Origin: Nitrospirae bacterium UBA4572
GTDB lineage: Bacteria; Nitrospirota; Leptospirillia; Leptospirillales; Leptospirillaceae
Direction: 5' to 3'
DNA length: 6,776 nucleotides
Assembly: GCA_002387725.1 (NCBI GenBank)
Contig: DGKK01000043.1
Span: 1-6,776 of the forward strand
The notes under the pieces are model-generated. The model saw nothing but the letters and a program-made list of their open reading frames with translations, searched no databases and was not told the origin of the DNA. The translations under genes were made by a program, and so were the position numbers. Within the stretch, counting starts at the first letter, position 1; each line of letters opens with the position of its first letter. Positions 1 through 5,722 of the stretch are shown one piece after another.

Positions 1-894
1 AAATTGCAATTAAACACTAGGGGGGACAGGATACAGAGGTTTGTTCATCTTCTTCATCAAAAAGACGCTTTCCCTGCAATGAGGAAGGAAGACTTTATCA
101 GGATTCAGAAGATGATCGTTGATCCCCGGTTTGCTTCAGGGGATTATCGAACGGATCAGAATTATGTCGGGGAGCGTCTCGGGAATGGGGGGGAAATCGT
201 GCATTATATTCCTCCTTCTCCCGCTTCTGTCGGCCCCATGATGGAGGGACTGATCGATACGATGGATCGCCTCCGACAGGGGGTTCACCCAGTCATTGCC
301 GCCGCCTGCATTTCATTTGGATTTGTTTTTATCCATCCTTTTGACGATGGTAACGGAAGAATACATCGTTTTTTGATTCACGACATACTTTCAAAGGGGC
401 ATTTTACGCCGGAGAACACGATATTTCCTGTGTCGGCTCATATTCTTGACAATATGGCCGATTATGAGAGCTGCCTGGAGTCTTTTTCCAAAAGAGTGAT
501 GGAAATAACCCGATACGAGATAGATCACGAGGGGGTTCTGCGAAAGATGAACGATACGGATTTTCTGTGCCGGTATTTTGATGCCACAGAGATGTCGGAG
601 TACCTCTTCAAGGTGATAGAGGAGACGATTGATTCAGTCATTCCCGCCGAACTCGTTTTTCTGCTTCGGTATGAAAAGGCGAAAAAGGAGATGCAGACTG
701 TTGTCGACATGCCCGACAACAAGATCGACTCTTTTATCACATTCTGCCAACAGAACAATGGAGTTCTTGCAGCGTCAAAGCGAAAAAAGTACTTCCCGAT
801 GCTTTCGGACGAAGAGATCGGAAGTCTAGAGAAGTCCGTCAAAAAACTGCTTCTTGGTGGAGAACTGAATCACGGTCCGTCTTCTGAAAGCTAA
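1..894 (+). CDS. Fic domain protein (probable AMP transferase), 5' truncated
   Basis: The reading frame is open from the first base, so the true start lies upstream; the TTG at base 4 is not a convincing start. The Fic core motif HPFDDGNGRIHR is complete at bases 334-369 and matches HPFx(D/E)GN(G/K)R. Its histidine is the catalytic base and its acidic residue binds Mg. Upstream, YRTDQNYVGE and the HYIPPSP segment (bases 145-216) fit the usual Fic region before the core and the substrate-binding flap. Fic enzymes typically transfer AMP from ATP to a hydroxyl side chain of a target protein. After the core, about 130 residues form a probably helical C-terminal region I cannot assign to a named domain. 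The N-terminal part, where class II Fic proteins carry the inhibitory (S/T)xxxE(G/N) helix, is outside the window, so autoinhibition cannot be judged. I counted 42% and 45% GC in two 60-base rows here, against 55-72% in rows of the neighbouring genes, which suggests horizontal acquisition. The target is unknown. Confidence 0.9.
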   Translation, partial: KLQLNTRGDRIQRFVHLLHQKDAFPAMRKEDFIRIQKMIVDPRFASGDYRTDQNYVGERLGNGGEIVHYIPPSPASVGPMMEGLIDTMDRLRQGVHPVIAAACISFGFVFIHPFDDGNGRIHRFLIHDILSKGHFTPENTIFPVSAHILDNMADYESCLESFSKRVMEITRYEIDHEGVLRKMNDTDFLCRYFDATEMSEYLFKVIEETIDSVIPAELVFLLRYEKAKKEMQTVVDMPDNKIDSFITFCQQNNGVLAASKRKKYFPMLSDEEIGSLEKSVKKLLLGGELNHGPSSES

Positions 895-929
895 GGCAAA
901 GGATTCTCACGAAGCGGCAAGATCTCTCG

Positions 930-953
930 TCTCCTCACGGGGAGATCCATTTT
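930..953 (+). terminator. Weak hairpin plus T-run after the Fic gene
   Basis: TCTCC (930-934) can pair with GGAGA (941-945) across a six-base loop, and a TTTT run follows at 950-953 after four unpaired bases. It lies in the 97-base gap between the convergent Fic and hemH genes, where a terminator is expected. The stem has only five pairs and the T-run is short and displaced, so this is a tentative call. Confidence 0.22.
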
Positions 954-991
954 CTAAGGCCCCATTCGCGGATTCCCGTTCTTTCCTTCCT

Positions 992-2062
992 TCAGTTTTC
1001 GACGCTTTTCTCCGGACAGATCCCGCAGCGACAGCGGCACTTTTTGCAGGAAAATTCTTCCTTTTCGAGCGCCGCCTCGACGATGCGGGACAGCGCTTCG
1101 ATAAAGGAGGGCTGGATGTTGAGTGCCGGGGCCCTTTCGAAGTGGAGGATGCGCGACTCCTTGGCCAACTCCCGATAGGTGATGTCCATCTCGAAGAGGG
1201 TCTCCTGGTGGTCGGAGACGAAGCTGACGGGGACCAGGACAAGATTGACCGTTCCGTGGTTGGCCGCCAGGGTCGAAATCGTCTGTTTCGTTTCCGGCCC
1301 CAGCCATTTGAGAGGGCCCACCCGGCTTTGGTAGGAGAGATGGATTCGGAGCGTCTTCTCCGGATGACGTTTTCGGAGAATCTCCCCGACTTTGGCGACA
1401 GTGGTTTCGGTGTCGGCCTGGTAGGGATCGCCCTGGCGGATCCTTTTGACCGGGATCCCGTGGGCCGAAAAAAGAACGTCGATGGGGTGGCTGTTTTTGG
1501 GGAGCCTCTCGATCGAGGCTTGGATGGTCTCGGTCAGGGCCTCAAGGTAGGGGGGAAACTCCGGCCAGGCCGGAACGACATGAAGGGCTGCCCGGGAGAG
1601 GGCCGGAAAATCCTTGACCCTCTCCGAAAATTCCCGGAAGGATGATCGGGTCGTGGTGGTCGATCGCTGGGGATATAGAGGGAGAAGCACGAGCTTTTCC
1701 GGCCGGAAGGCCTCGAGGGGCCCCAGTGCCGTTTCGATCCGGGGAGGGGCATAGCGCATGGCGACGGTGACTTTGGCCTCGAAGGGGGAGTCCGGATGGT
1801 TCAGGGCCCTCTCCAGGAGCGCGGCCTGATCGTCGGTAATCCGCCTCAGGGGAGAGCCTCCGCCGATCGCCTCGTAGTATCCCCGGCTTTTGGGAGCCCT
1901 TCGCCGGGCCAGAAAGCGGGGGAGAAAGGTCTTGACCACCGGAGGAAGGTCCATGATGTCGGGGTCGGAAAAGAGATTTTCAAGAAAGGGCGTCACGTCG
2001 TCGAGGGTTTCGGGACCTCCGAGGTTGAAGAGGAGGATGCCGACCCGTTGTTTTTCAGCCAT
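992..2062 (-). CDS. hemH: Ferrochelatase with cysteine-rich C-terminal tail
   Basis: This 356-residue protein should insert Fe2+ into protoporphyrin IX to give protoheme, the last step of the protoporphyrin-dependent heme pathway. It begins with the family opening GILLFNLGGPE (residues 8-18). It carries the metal-site motif FSAHGIP with His201, equivalent to the conserved active-site histidine, and the SDHQETLFE motif with Glu287, the second conserved active-site residue. YEAIGGGSPL (63-72) is also typical. Length is slightly above the simplest bacterial enzymes. The extra C-terminal tail holds Cys339, Cys342, Cys344, Cys346 and Cys349, spaced CxxCxCxCxxC; there is no other cysteine in the protein. 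Some ferrochelatases carry a C-terminal [2Fe-2S] cluster, so this tail may bind one, but the spacing differs from the human pattern. The ATG start at 2062 is supported by an AGGGAG-like Shine-Dalgarno about seven bases upstream. The gene lies downstream of lptG on the same strand but probably has its own promoter, and is convergent with the Fic gene. Confidence 0.96.
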   Translation of the reverse strand: MAEKQRVGILLFNLGGPETLDDVTPFLENLFSDPDIMDLPPVVKTFLPRFLARRRAPKSRGYYEAIGGGSPLRRITDDQAALLERALNHPDSPFEAKVTVAMRYAPPRIETALGPLEAFRPEKLVLLPLYPQRSTTTTRSSFREFSERVKDFPALSRAALHVVPAWPEFPPYLEALTETIQASIERLPKNSHPIDVLFSAHGIPVKRIRQGDPYQADTETTVAKVGEILRKRHPEKTLRIHLSYQSRVGPLKWLGPETKQTISTLAANHGTVNLVLVPVSFVSDHQETLFEMDITYRELAKESRILHFERAPALNIQPSFIEALSRIVEAALEKEEFSCKKCRCRCGICPEKSVEN

Positions 2063-2108
2063 GAAGACTCCCTGTTGTCCGTTGTGGGGCGAGCGTGCGC
2101 CCTTGTTC

Positions 2109-2120
2109 CTAATATATTAG
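2109..2120. promoter_or_regulatory. 12-base AT-rich palindrome at hemH promoter, possible operator
   Basis: CTAATATATTAG is a perfect inverted repeat in otherwise GC-rich DNA. It overlaps the proposed -10 element of hemH and lies about 47 bases before the hemH start codon. A dimeric repressor or activator could bind here, but a strong -10 region can look palindromic by chance. It does not resemble a full 19-base Fur box. Confidence 0.35.
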
Positions 2121-2145
2121 ACCCGGCGTCCTGCCGGATGGTCAA
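2116..2145 (-). promoter_or_regulatory. Putative sigma-70 type promoter for hemH
   Basis: Read on the minus strand, TTGACC (2145-2140) matches five of six bases of the -35 consensus and TCTAAT (2121-2116) matches five of six of the -10 consensus, with an 18-base spacer. Transcription would start near base 2109 and give a leader of roughly 45-50 bases before the hemH ATG at 2062. The -10 lacks the important second-position A, so the call is moderate. It would let hemH be expressed apart from lptFG. Confidence 0.45.
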
Positions 2146-2184
2146 GTGCGAAACGGATGACGGGGAAAAGGGAAGCAAGGAGCG

Positions 2185-2208
2185 GGGGAGAGGGCCAATC
2201 TTCTCCCC
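2185..2208 (-). terminator. Hairpin between lptG and hemH, possible terminator or attenuator
   Basis: On the minus strand GGGGAGA (2208-2202) pairs perfectly with TCTCCCC (2191-2185) around a ten-base loop. It begins 72 bases past the lptG stop codon. The following sequence is pyrimidine-rich but has no continuous T-run, so it is at best a weak intrinsic terminator or an RNA-stabilising 3' hairpin. It would separate lptFG transcripts from hemH. Confidence 0.3.
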
Positions 2209-2280
2209 GTGCGAGCGGGCCAAATTCCGGACGAAGAGCATCTTGTCGAGGGGCGCCGGGGGAGCGGAGCCGAGAACCCT

Positions 2281-3366
2281 TCAGACCCTGTTGACGGAGG
2301 AGAGAAGACCCAGCCCCACGGCCAGGACGACGAGATTTGCAAACCAGGCGGCCAGAAGGGGGGGGATCACTCCTCCCCGTCCCAGGGCGAGCCCCATGGA
2401 ATAAAGCGTCCAGTAGGAGAGGGAGAGCATGAGGGCGACCCCGAATCCCCGTGCGATCCCAACCTGCCGTCCCTCCCGGATCCCGAAGGGGATGGCGAAG
2501 AGGACCATGAGAAAGGAGGCGGCCGGAAAGGCCAGAACCCCGTCCCGCAGGACGGTGAAGTTTTTGTGGGGAAGGCCGTTGGCCTTCAGAAGGTCGATCG
2601 TCCGGGAGAGCTCGGCGTAGGTGAGATGGGACAGGTGGGTCTTCCGGATGAAGAAGTCCGCCGGTCGCCGGTCCAGAGGAAAGGGAAGGGTGGCAAAGGA
2701 TTCGCTTGAGAGCGTTCCGTCCTTGTGGAACAGGGTGCGGACCCCGTCGTGAAAGACCCATCCCCCGTTTTCGTAGAGGAGGGTTTTGGCCTCGATGGTC
2801 CACTGTAGGTCGGCCTTGGGGCTCTTGTGGTAGATCGTGACCGTGTCGAGGCGGGTTCCCCCCTGCTCGATCTTGGCAATCCGGAAAATTTCCCGGGAAC
2901 CATGGCGAAACCAGACATTGCGCCGCACCTCGCCGGACCAGCCGGACCCCTGGTTGATCCGCTCCTCCATGATGACATCGGTGGTCTGGTAGGCATGGGG
3001 AACCACCCAGAGATTGAGAAGGAGCTCGATAAGGGAGAGCAGGGCCCCGAAGAGAACGATGGGGAAGGTGGCCTTTCCCAGGCTGATGCCGGCGGCCCGG
3101 ATGGCGGTGATCTCATGGTTTTTCGAGGCGATCCCCAGGGCGAGGATGGTGGCCAGGAGCGCCGACATGGGGATCACGCGAAAGCCCACCTCGATCGACC
3201 GCCAGGCGAAAAATTCCCCCATGAGGGACCAGGGGGCATGGTGGGCGAGGAAGCTCTTGATCTTTTCGACGGAGTCGATGACCAGATAGATGGCTTCGAG
3301 CGACACCAGGGAGAGAAAGTAGATCTTGATGTATTCCCCCATGATGTGTCGGGTCAGGATCTTCAC
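2281..3366 (-). CDS. lptG: LPS export permease, YjgP/YjgQ family (LptG-like)
   Basis: This 361-residue inner-membrane protein should be one of the two permease subunits of the LptB2FG ABC transporter, which extracts lipopolysaccharide from the inner membrane and passes it to LptC/LptA. Hydrophobic segments lie at about residues 13-32, 60-80 and 100-123. A soluble periplasmic region follows (about 125-265, the family's jellyroll position), then C-terminal hydrophobic segments at about 275-298, 304-326 and 333-356. The coupling region SKNHEITAIRAAGISL (81-96) is highly characteristic of the family, as is the AIPFGIREGR stretch (291-300). The start is GTG at 3366, placed in a four-base GTGA overlap with the lptF stop, and AGGAG lies nine bases upstream (3380-3376), so translation is probably coupled to lptF. 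The second position in the pair and the motif favour LptG over LptF. No lptA, lptB or lptC gene is in the window. Confidence 0.92.
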   Translation of the reverse strand: MKILTRHIMGEYIKIYFLSLVSLEAIYLVIDSVEKIKSFLAHHAPWSLMGEFFAWRSIEVGFRVIPMSALLATILALGIASKNHEITAIRAAGISLGKATFPIVLFGALLSLIELLLNLWVVPHAYQTTDVIMEERINQGSGWSGEVRRNVWFRHGSREIFRIAKIEQGGTRLDTVTIYHKSPKADLQWTIEAKTLLYENGGWVFHDGVRTLFHKDGTLSSESFATLPFPLDRRPADFFIRKTHLSHLTYAELSRTIDLLKANGLPHKNFTVLRDGVLAFPAASFLMVLFAIPFGIREGRQVGIARGFGVALMLSLSYWTLYSMGLALGRGGVIPPLLAAWFANLVVLAVGLGLLSSVNRV

Positions 3367-4496
3367 GATCGTCTTCTCCTGAGCCAGGAGGGAAGGGAAA
3401 TCCGGGGAAGGCGGGACTTCACGTCGACTTCGTGGAAGACCATGAAAAGAAGGGCCGTCATGAGGGCGGCCAGGACGATGTCCGGGGCGAGGGCGGCGGC
3501 CGCAGGGCTTAAAAGGCGCTTGGAGACCATGAGATCGTCGATGGTGTTCATCATGTAGAAGAGGATGACCGTGACGGTGGCGAAGACGAACCCTGCGAGC
3601 CTCCCCGATCGCATGGTATAGATCCCGTAGGGGATGCCCAAAAAGGCAAAAAAGAAACAGGAAAAGGGATAGGTATAGTTTTTGTACCGGTCTTCAAGGG
3701 CCCGGAAAAGGGAGGGGTCCGGGGAGGGGGATCGGGCGATCTCCGCCCGGATCTCGTCGATGGACTTCACCCGGATGCTGTCGTCCGTGTGGTGGCCCGT
3801 GATCGTCAGGTCGTAGGAGCCGAAGCGGATGTACTGCTGGGCGGAACCCTCCTGAAAGAATGTCCCGTGGGAGAGCTTGAGCCGGAGGCCGGGAGGATGG
3901 CGTTCGTTGAGGATCTCTCCGCTCTGGGCGAAGATCACCGTCCGGGGGCCGGTCTTTTTTTCCTTCTGGTAAATGAAGACGCCGTCGATGTGGGAGAGTG
4001 TGGGCATCTTCTCCACATAGATGATGAATCGTCCCATGAAGTTGTTGAAGGACTGGGGCTTGATGGCCAGCGAGAGCTTCTTCTGGAAGACGCGCACTAA
4101 AAGGTCCTGAAGGGATAGCCCTTGCGTCTCCATCGCCTTGAGGGAGAGGTAGAAGTTCGTTCCGAAGCCGATCGCCGCAAAGAGGAAGAGGGGGAGGAGA
4201 AGGCGGGAGAGGCTGATCCCCGACGCCTTGAAGGCGATGATCTCTCCGTCGGAGGCGAGGCGGTGAAAGGTGGCAGTGGAGGCGGTCAGGACCGAGACCG
4301 GGATGATCATGCTCAGAAACTGCGGGAAGATCATCGAGAGGAGCCGGAAGACCGTCTCGACGGAGAGCCCCTTGTTCACCAGGAGGTTCATGATGAGGAG
4401 CGCCTGCTGCGTCAGAAGGAGGATCACCAGAACCAGAAGACTCAGGAAAAAGGGGGTCAGAAGTTCGAGAAACAGATATCGGTGAATGATCTTCAT
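3363..4496 (-). CDS. lptF: LPS export permease, YjgP/YjgQ family (LptF-like)
   Basis: This 377-residue membrane protein is the partner permease of LptG in the LptB2FG lipopolysaccharide exporter. Hydrophobic segments lie at about residues 11-38, 53-76 and 97-118. The SDGEIIAFKASGISLSRLL region (82-100) is the cytoplasmic coupling segment expected to contact the LptB ATPase. A periplasmic domain spans about 125-265. Three more membrane segments lie at about 275-293, 299-318 and 332-354, with the family motif GIPYGIYTMRSGRLAGF in between (287-303). The tail ends in a basic cluster (WLRRRRS). Length is close to the family norm. The ATG at 4496 is the first start that keeps the N-terminal amphipathic and first membrane segment intact, but the sequence just upstream has only a weak Shine-Dalgarno (GGGACC). 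Its stop codon is shared with the lptG GTG start. The gene is divergent from the methyltransferase operon. Confidence 0.92.
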   Translation of the reverse strand: MKIIHRYLFLELLTPFFLSLLVLVILLLTQQALLIMNLLVNKGLSVETVFRLLSMIFPQFLSMIIPVSVLTASTATFHRLASDGEIIAFKASGISLSRLLLPLFLFAAIGFGTNFYLSLKAMETQGLSLQDLLVRVFQKKLSLAIKPQSFNNFMGRFIIYVEKMPTLSHIDGVFIYQKEKKTGPRTVIFAQSGEILNERHPPGLRLKLSHGTFFQEGSAQQYIRFGSYDLTITGHHTDDSIRVKSIDEIRAEIARSPSPDPSLFRALEDRYKNYTYPFSCFFFAFLGIPYGIYTMRSGRLAGFVFATVTVILFYMMNTIDDLMVSKRLLSPAAAALAPDIVLAALMTALLFMVFHEVDVKSRLPRISLPSWLRRRRS

Positions 4497-4588
4497 CAGG
4501 GTCCCGCAAGGTCAGTCTGTCGTGTCACAAGTGAGCATCTTACCATAACCGGGAGCCAAAATTCCGATCATGCGAGAGGTTTTCTAAT

Positions 4589-4612
4589 CCTCGGCCTGCC
4601 ATCCGGCCGAGG
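4589..4612. repeat. Perfect 8-bp inverted repeat (hairpin 1 of 2)
   Basis: CCTCGGCC (4589-4596) and GGCCGAGG (4605-4612) form a perfect eight-pair stem with an eight-base loop. No T-run follows on either strand, so it is not an intrinsic terminator. It sits between divergent genes and upstream of the promoter proposed for the rightward operon. Confidence 0.7.
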
Positions 4613-4630
4613 CCTGCCGTCTCGCAGGCC
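4611..4630. repeat. Perfect 7-bp inverted repeat (hairpin 2 of 2)
   Basis: GGCCTGC (4611-4617) and GCAGGCC (4624-4630) form a perfect seven-pair stem with a six-base loop. It shares two bases with hairpin 1. The octamer GGCCTGCC occurs twice (4593-4600 and 4611-4618), so the left arm of this stem has a second copy inside hairpin 1. This allows an alternative pairing of 4593-4599 with 4624-4630. The function is unknown; a REP-like element or a regulator binding site are possibilities. Confidence 0.65.
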
Positions 4631-4670
4631 GGCCTCTGTGCCGTCTTGCCTGAGCCGCGGAGGTCTCTCG

Positions 4671-4679
4671 TGATACAAT
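4671..4679 (+). promoter_or_regulatory. Extended -10 promoter for the methyltransferase operon
   Basis: TGATACAAT contains an extended -10 (TGn followed by TACAAT, five of six matches to consensus). Transcription would begin near 4686, about 60 bases before the TTG start at 4749. No good -35 lies at the standard distance: TTGCCT at 4646-4651 is 22 bases away. That is acceptable for an extended -10 promoter but lowers confidence. Confidence 0.45.
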
Positions 4680-4736
4680 GGGAAAAATGTTCCACTCCCG
4701 TCTTGTCCACCACGGTCGCGTCCCGGCCGCTTCCTG

Positions 4737-4743
4737 AAGGAGG
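4737..4743 (+). promoter_or_regulatory. Strong Shine-Dalgarno that fixes a TTG start
   Basis: AAGGAGG is a near-perfect complement to the 16S rRNA 3' end and lies five bases before the TTG at 4749. There is no ATG or GTG at a comparable distance in this frame, so it settles the choice of the rare TTG start. Confidence 0.85.
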
Positions 4744-4748
4744 TCCTC

Positions 4749-5327
4749 TTGGCCCATCTCTTTGACCCGAATCATGTGACAAGGCTTCACGATCCCGAGC
4801 GGAAGTCCTTTCAGGATCCGGCCCTCCTCCTCCCTCTGATCCGCCCCTTCGATCGGGGAGATTCCGCGGAAATCGGCGCCGGATCCGGCTACTTTTTCTT
4901 TCCCCTCGCGGAGGTCCTCTCCCGGCGCGGAACCTGTCATGCCGTGGAGCTTCAGCCCGGAATGGTCGAACACTTCAATCGCGAACTTGGATCGAAGCCC
5001 TTTCGCGACCTCGTCCGGACTGTTCTCTCCGAGAAGGATCGCATTCCCCTGCCGGACGGGTCGGTGGAGGTCGTGTGGATGGTCAACGTCTTTCACGAGC
5101 TGACCCATCCCCGTGAGATCTTCTCCGAGATCTTCCGGATCCTTTCCCCGTCGGGACAGTGTCTTGTCGTGGACTGGATGAAGGAGCCCACCCCCAAGGG
5201 TCCTCCCCAGGAGGAGAGAAAGTCCGAAGTCGATCTCTACGACAGCCTGATCGCGGCGGGCTTTGTGAAGATCCGCTCCCACGATCTCTATCCCTACCAT
5301 TATGTCGTCGAGGCCCTGAAAAATTGA
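4749..5327 (+). CDS. Class I SAM-dependent methyltransferase, substrate unknown
   Basis: This 192-residue soluble protein has a Rossmann-type methyltransferase fold. Motif I, EIGAGSGYF, is at residues 41-49 and binds S-adenosylmethionine. The acidic end of strand two is Glu67 in AVELQP. The PLPDGSVEVVWMVNVFHEL segment (100-118) matches the motif II/III region of the Methyltransf_11/25 type, and RILSPSGQCLVVDW (130-143) is the usual post-motif strand. The C-terminal AGFVKIRSHDLYPYHYVVEA stretch closes the fold as in UbiE-like enzymes. Substrate is not predictable: small molecule, quinone, lipid, arsenite-like and RNA substrates remain open, although it lacks the cysteine set of ArsM. The start is TTG, fixed by the AAGGAGG site. 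It is the first gene of an apparent operon and its stop overlaps the TTG start of the DUF5069 gene, so its translation is probably linked to that gene and to miaB. Confidence 0.88.
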   Translation: MAHLFDPNHVTRLHDPERKSFQDPALLLPLIRPFDRGDSAEIGAGSGYFFFPLAEVLSRRGTCHAVELQPGMVEHFNRELGSKPFRDLVRTVLSEKDRIPLPDGSVEVVWMVNVFHELTHPREIFSEIFRILSPSGQCLVVDWMKEPTPKGPPQEERKSEVDLYDSLIAAGFVKIRSHDLYPYHYVVEALKN

Positions 5328-5722
5328 CCGGACGCACCTTCCTTCCCCGCGGCCCCCGGGAGACTCTTCTGGGGATCCCGTGGCTTGCCCGGGCTGTGGA
5401 CAAGGGGCGGATGGCGCTGGAGGGCTCGTTGGGGGACTACGAGTTTCCCTGCCCGGCCGATGCGTTCATCCTGGGGCTCCTTGGCCTGTCGCCGGAGGAC
5501 TTTCTCCGCCTCCTTGCCGGGACCGACGGCCCGGATCTGGAGGCTCAGCTGGGTGGGAGGGTCGCCTCCCTCTCGCCTCGGGAGAGGCTCTCCCTCGAGG
5601 TTTTCTGCGTCAAAAACAGCCGCCTTTTCGACTCGCTCGACCGGGAGGAGGGGAGGGACCCCGGCGCCCCGCCCCTTCCGGATGCCCATCCCTCGCATTT
5701 GACCCAAGGAGAGGCTCTTTGA
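5324..5722 (+). CDS. DUF5069 family protein
   Basis: I recognise this as a DUF5069-type protein from FLPRGPRETLLGIPWLARAV (residues 6-25), followed by DKGRMALEGSLGDYEFPCPAD (26-46), which resembles the family's conserved PRSPRExLGG...DKARAxLxGxLGEYxxxCPLD pattern. The function of the family is not established. The proposed start is the TTG at 5324, giving 132 residues. It overlaps the methyltransferase stop as TTGA, and GAGG lies ten bases upstream (5310-5313). The frame stays open farther upstream to an ATG at 5159, but that part runs inside the methyltransferase gene, has no family similarity and is arginine/serine-rich like an out-of-frame translation. The conserved region begins right after the TTG. 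The last 25 residues are rich in proline, aspartate and glycine and are probably disordered. The protein has no membrane segment. It is coupled at both ends, to the methyltransferase and to miaB. Confidence 0.8.
   Translation: MTGRTFLPRGPRETLLGIPWLARAVDKGRMALEGSLGDYEFPCPADAFILGLLGLSPEDFLRLLAGTDGPDLEAQLGGRVASLSPRERLSLEVFCVKNSRLFDSLDREEGRDPGAPPLPDAHPSHLTQGEAL

Noticed and set aside
4..6. TTG at base 4 as the start of the Fic gene
   Set aside because: No Shine-Dalgarno can be seen, the frame is open to the window edge, and Fic proteins of this type normally have a longer N-terminal region before the core.
1142..1645. Plus-strand open frame inside hemH, 167 codons
   Set aside because: It lies opposite a complete ferrochelatase with conserved catalytic motifs; no family resemblance or Shine-Dalgarno supports it.
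2117..2803. Minus-strand 228-codon frame covering the lptG 3' end and the lptG-hemH gap
   Set aside because: It is out of frame with LptG, rich in Arg, Pro and Gly, and has no recognisable domain. The 218-base gap itself is better explained by the hairpin and hemH promoter.
2827..3558. Plus-strand 243-codon open frame opposite lptG/lptF
   Set aside because: Rich in Gly, Asp and Glu, as expected from reading membrane-protein codons in antisense; it spans the junction of two well-supported genes.
4537..4542. TAAGAT on the minus strand as a -10 for lptF
   Set aside because: Only four of six bases match the consensus and no -35-like hexamer lies 16-18 bases upstream. An lptF promoter is expected somewhere in 4497-4660 but I cannot place it.
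4584..5300. Minus-strand 238-codon frame opposite the methyltransferase
   Set aside because: The plus strand has a clear SAM-binding motif and an ideal ribosome binding site; the antisense product has no recognisable domain.
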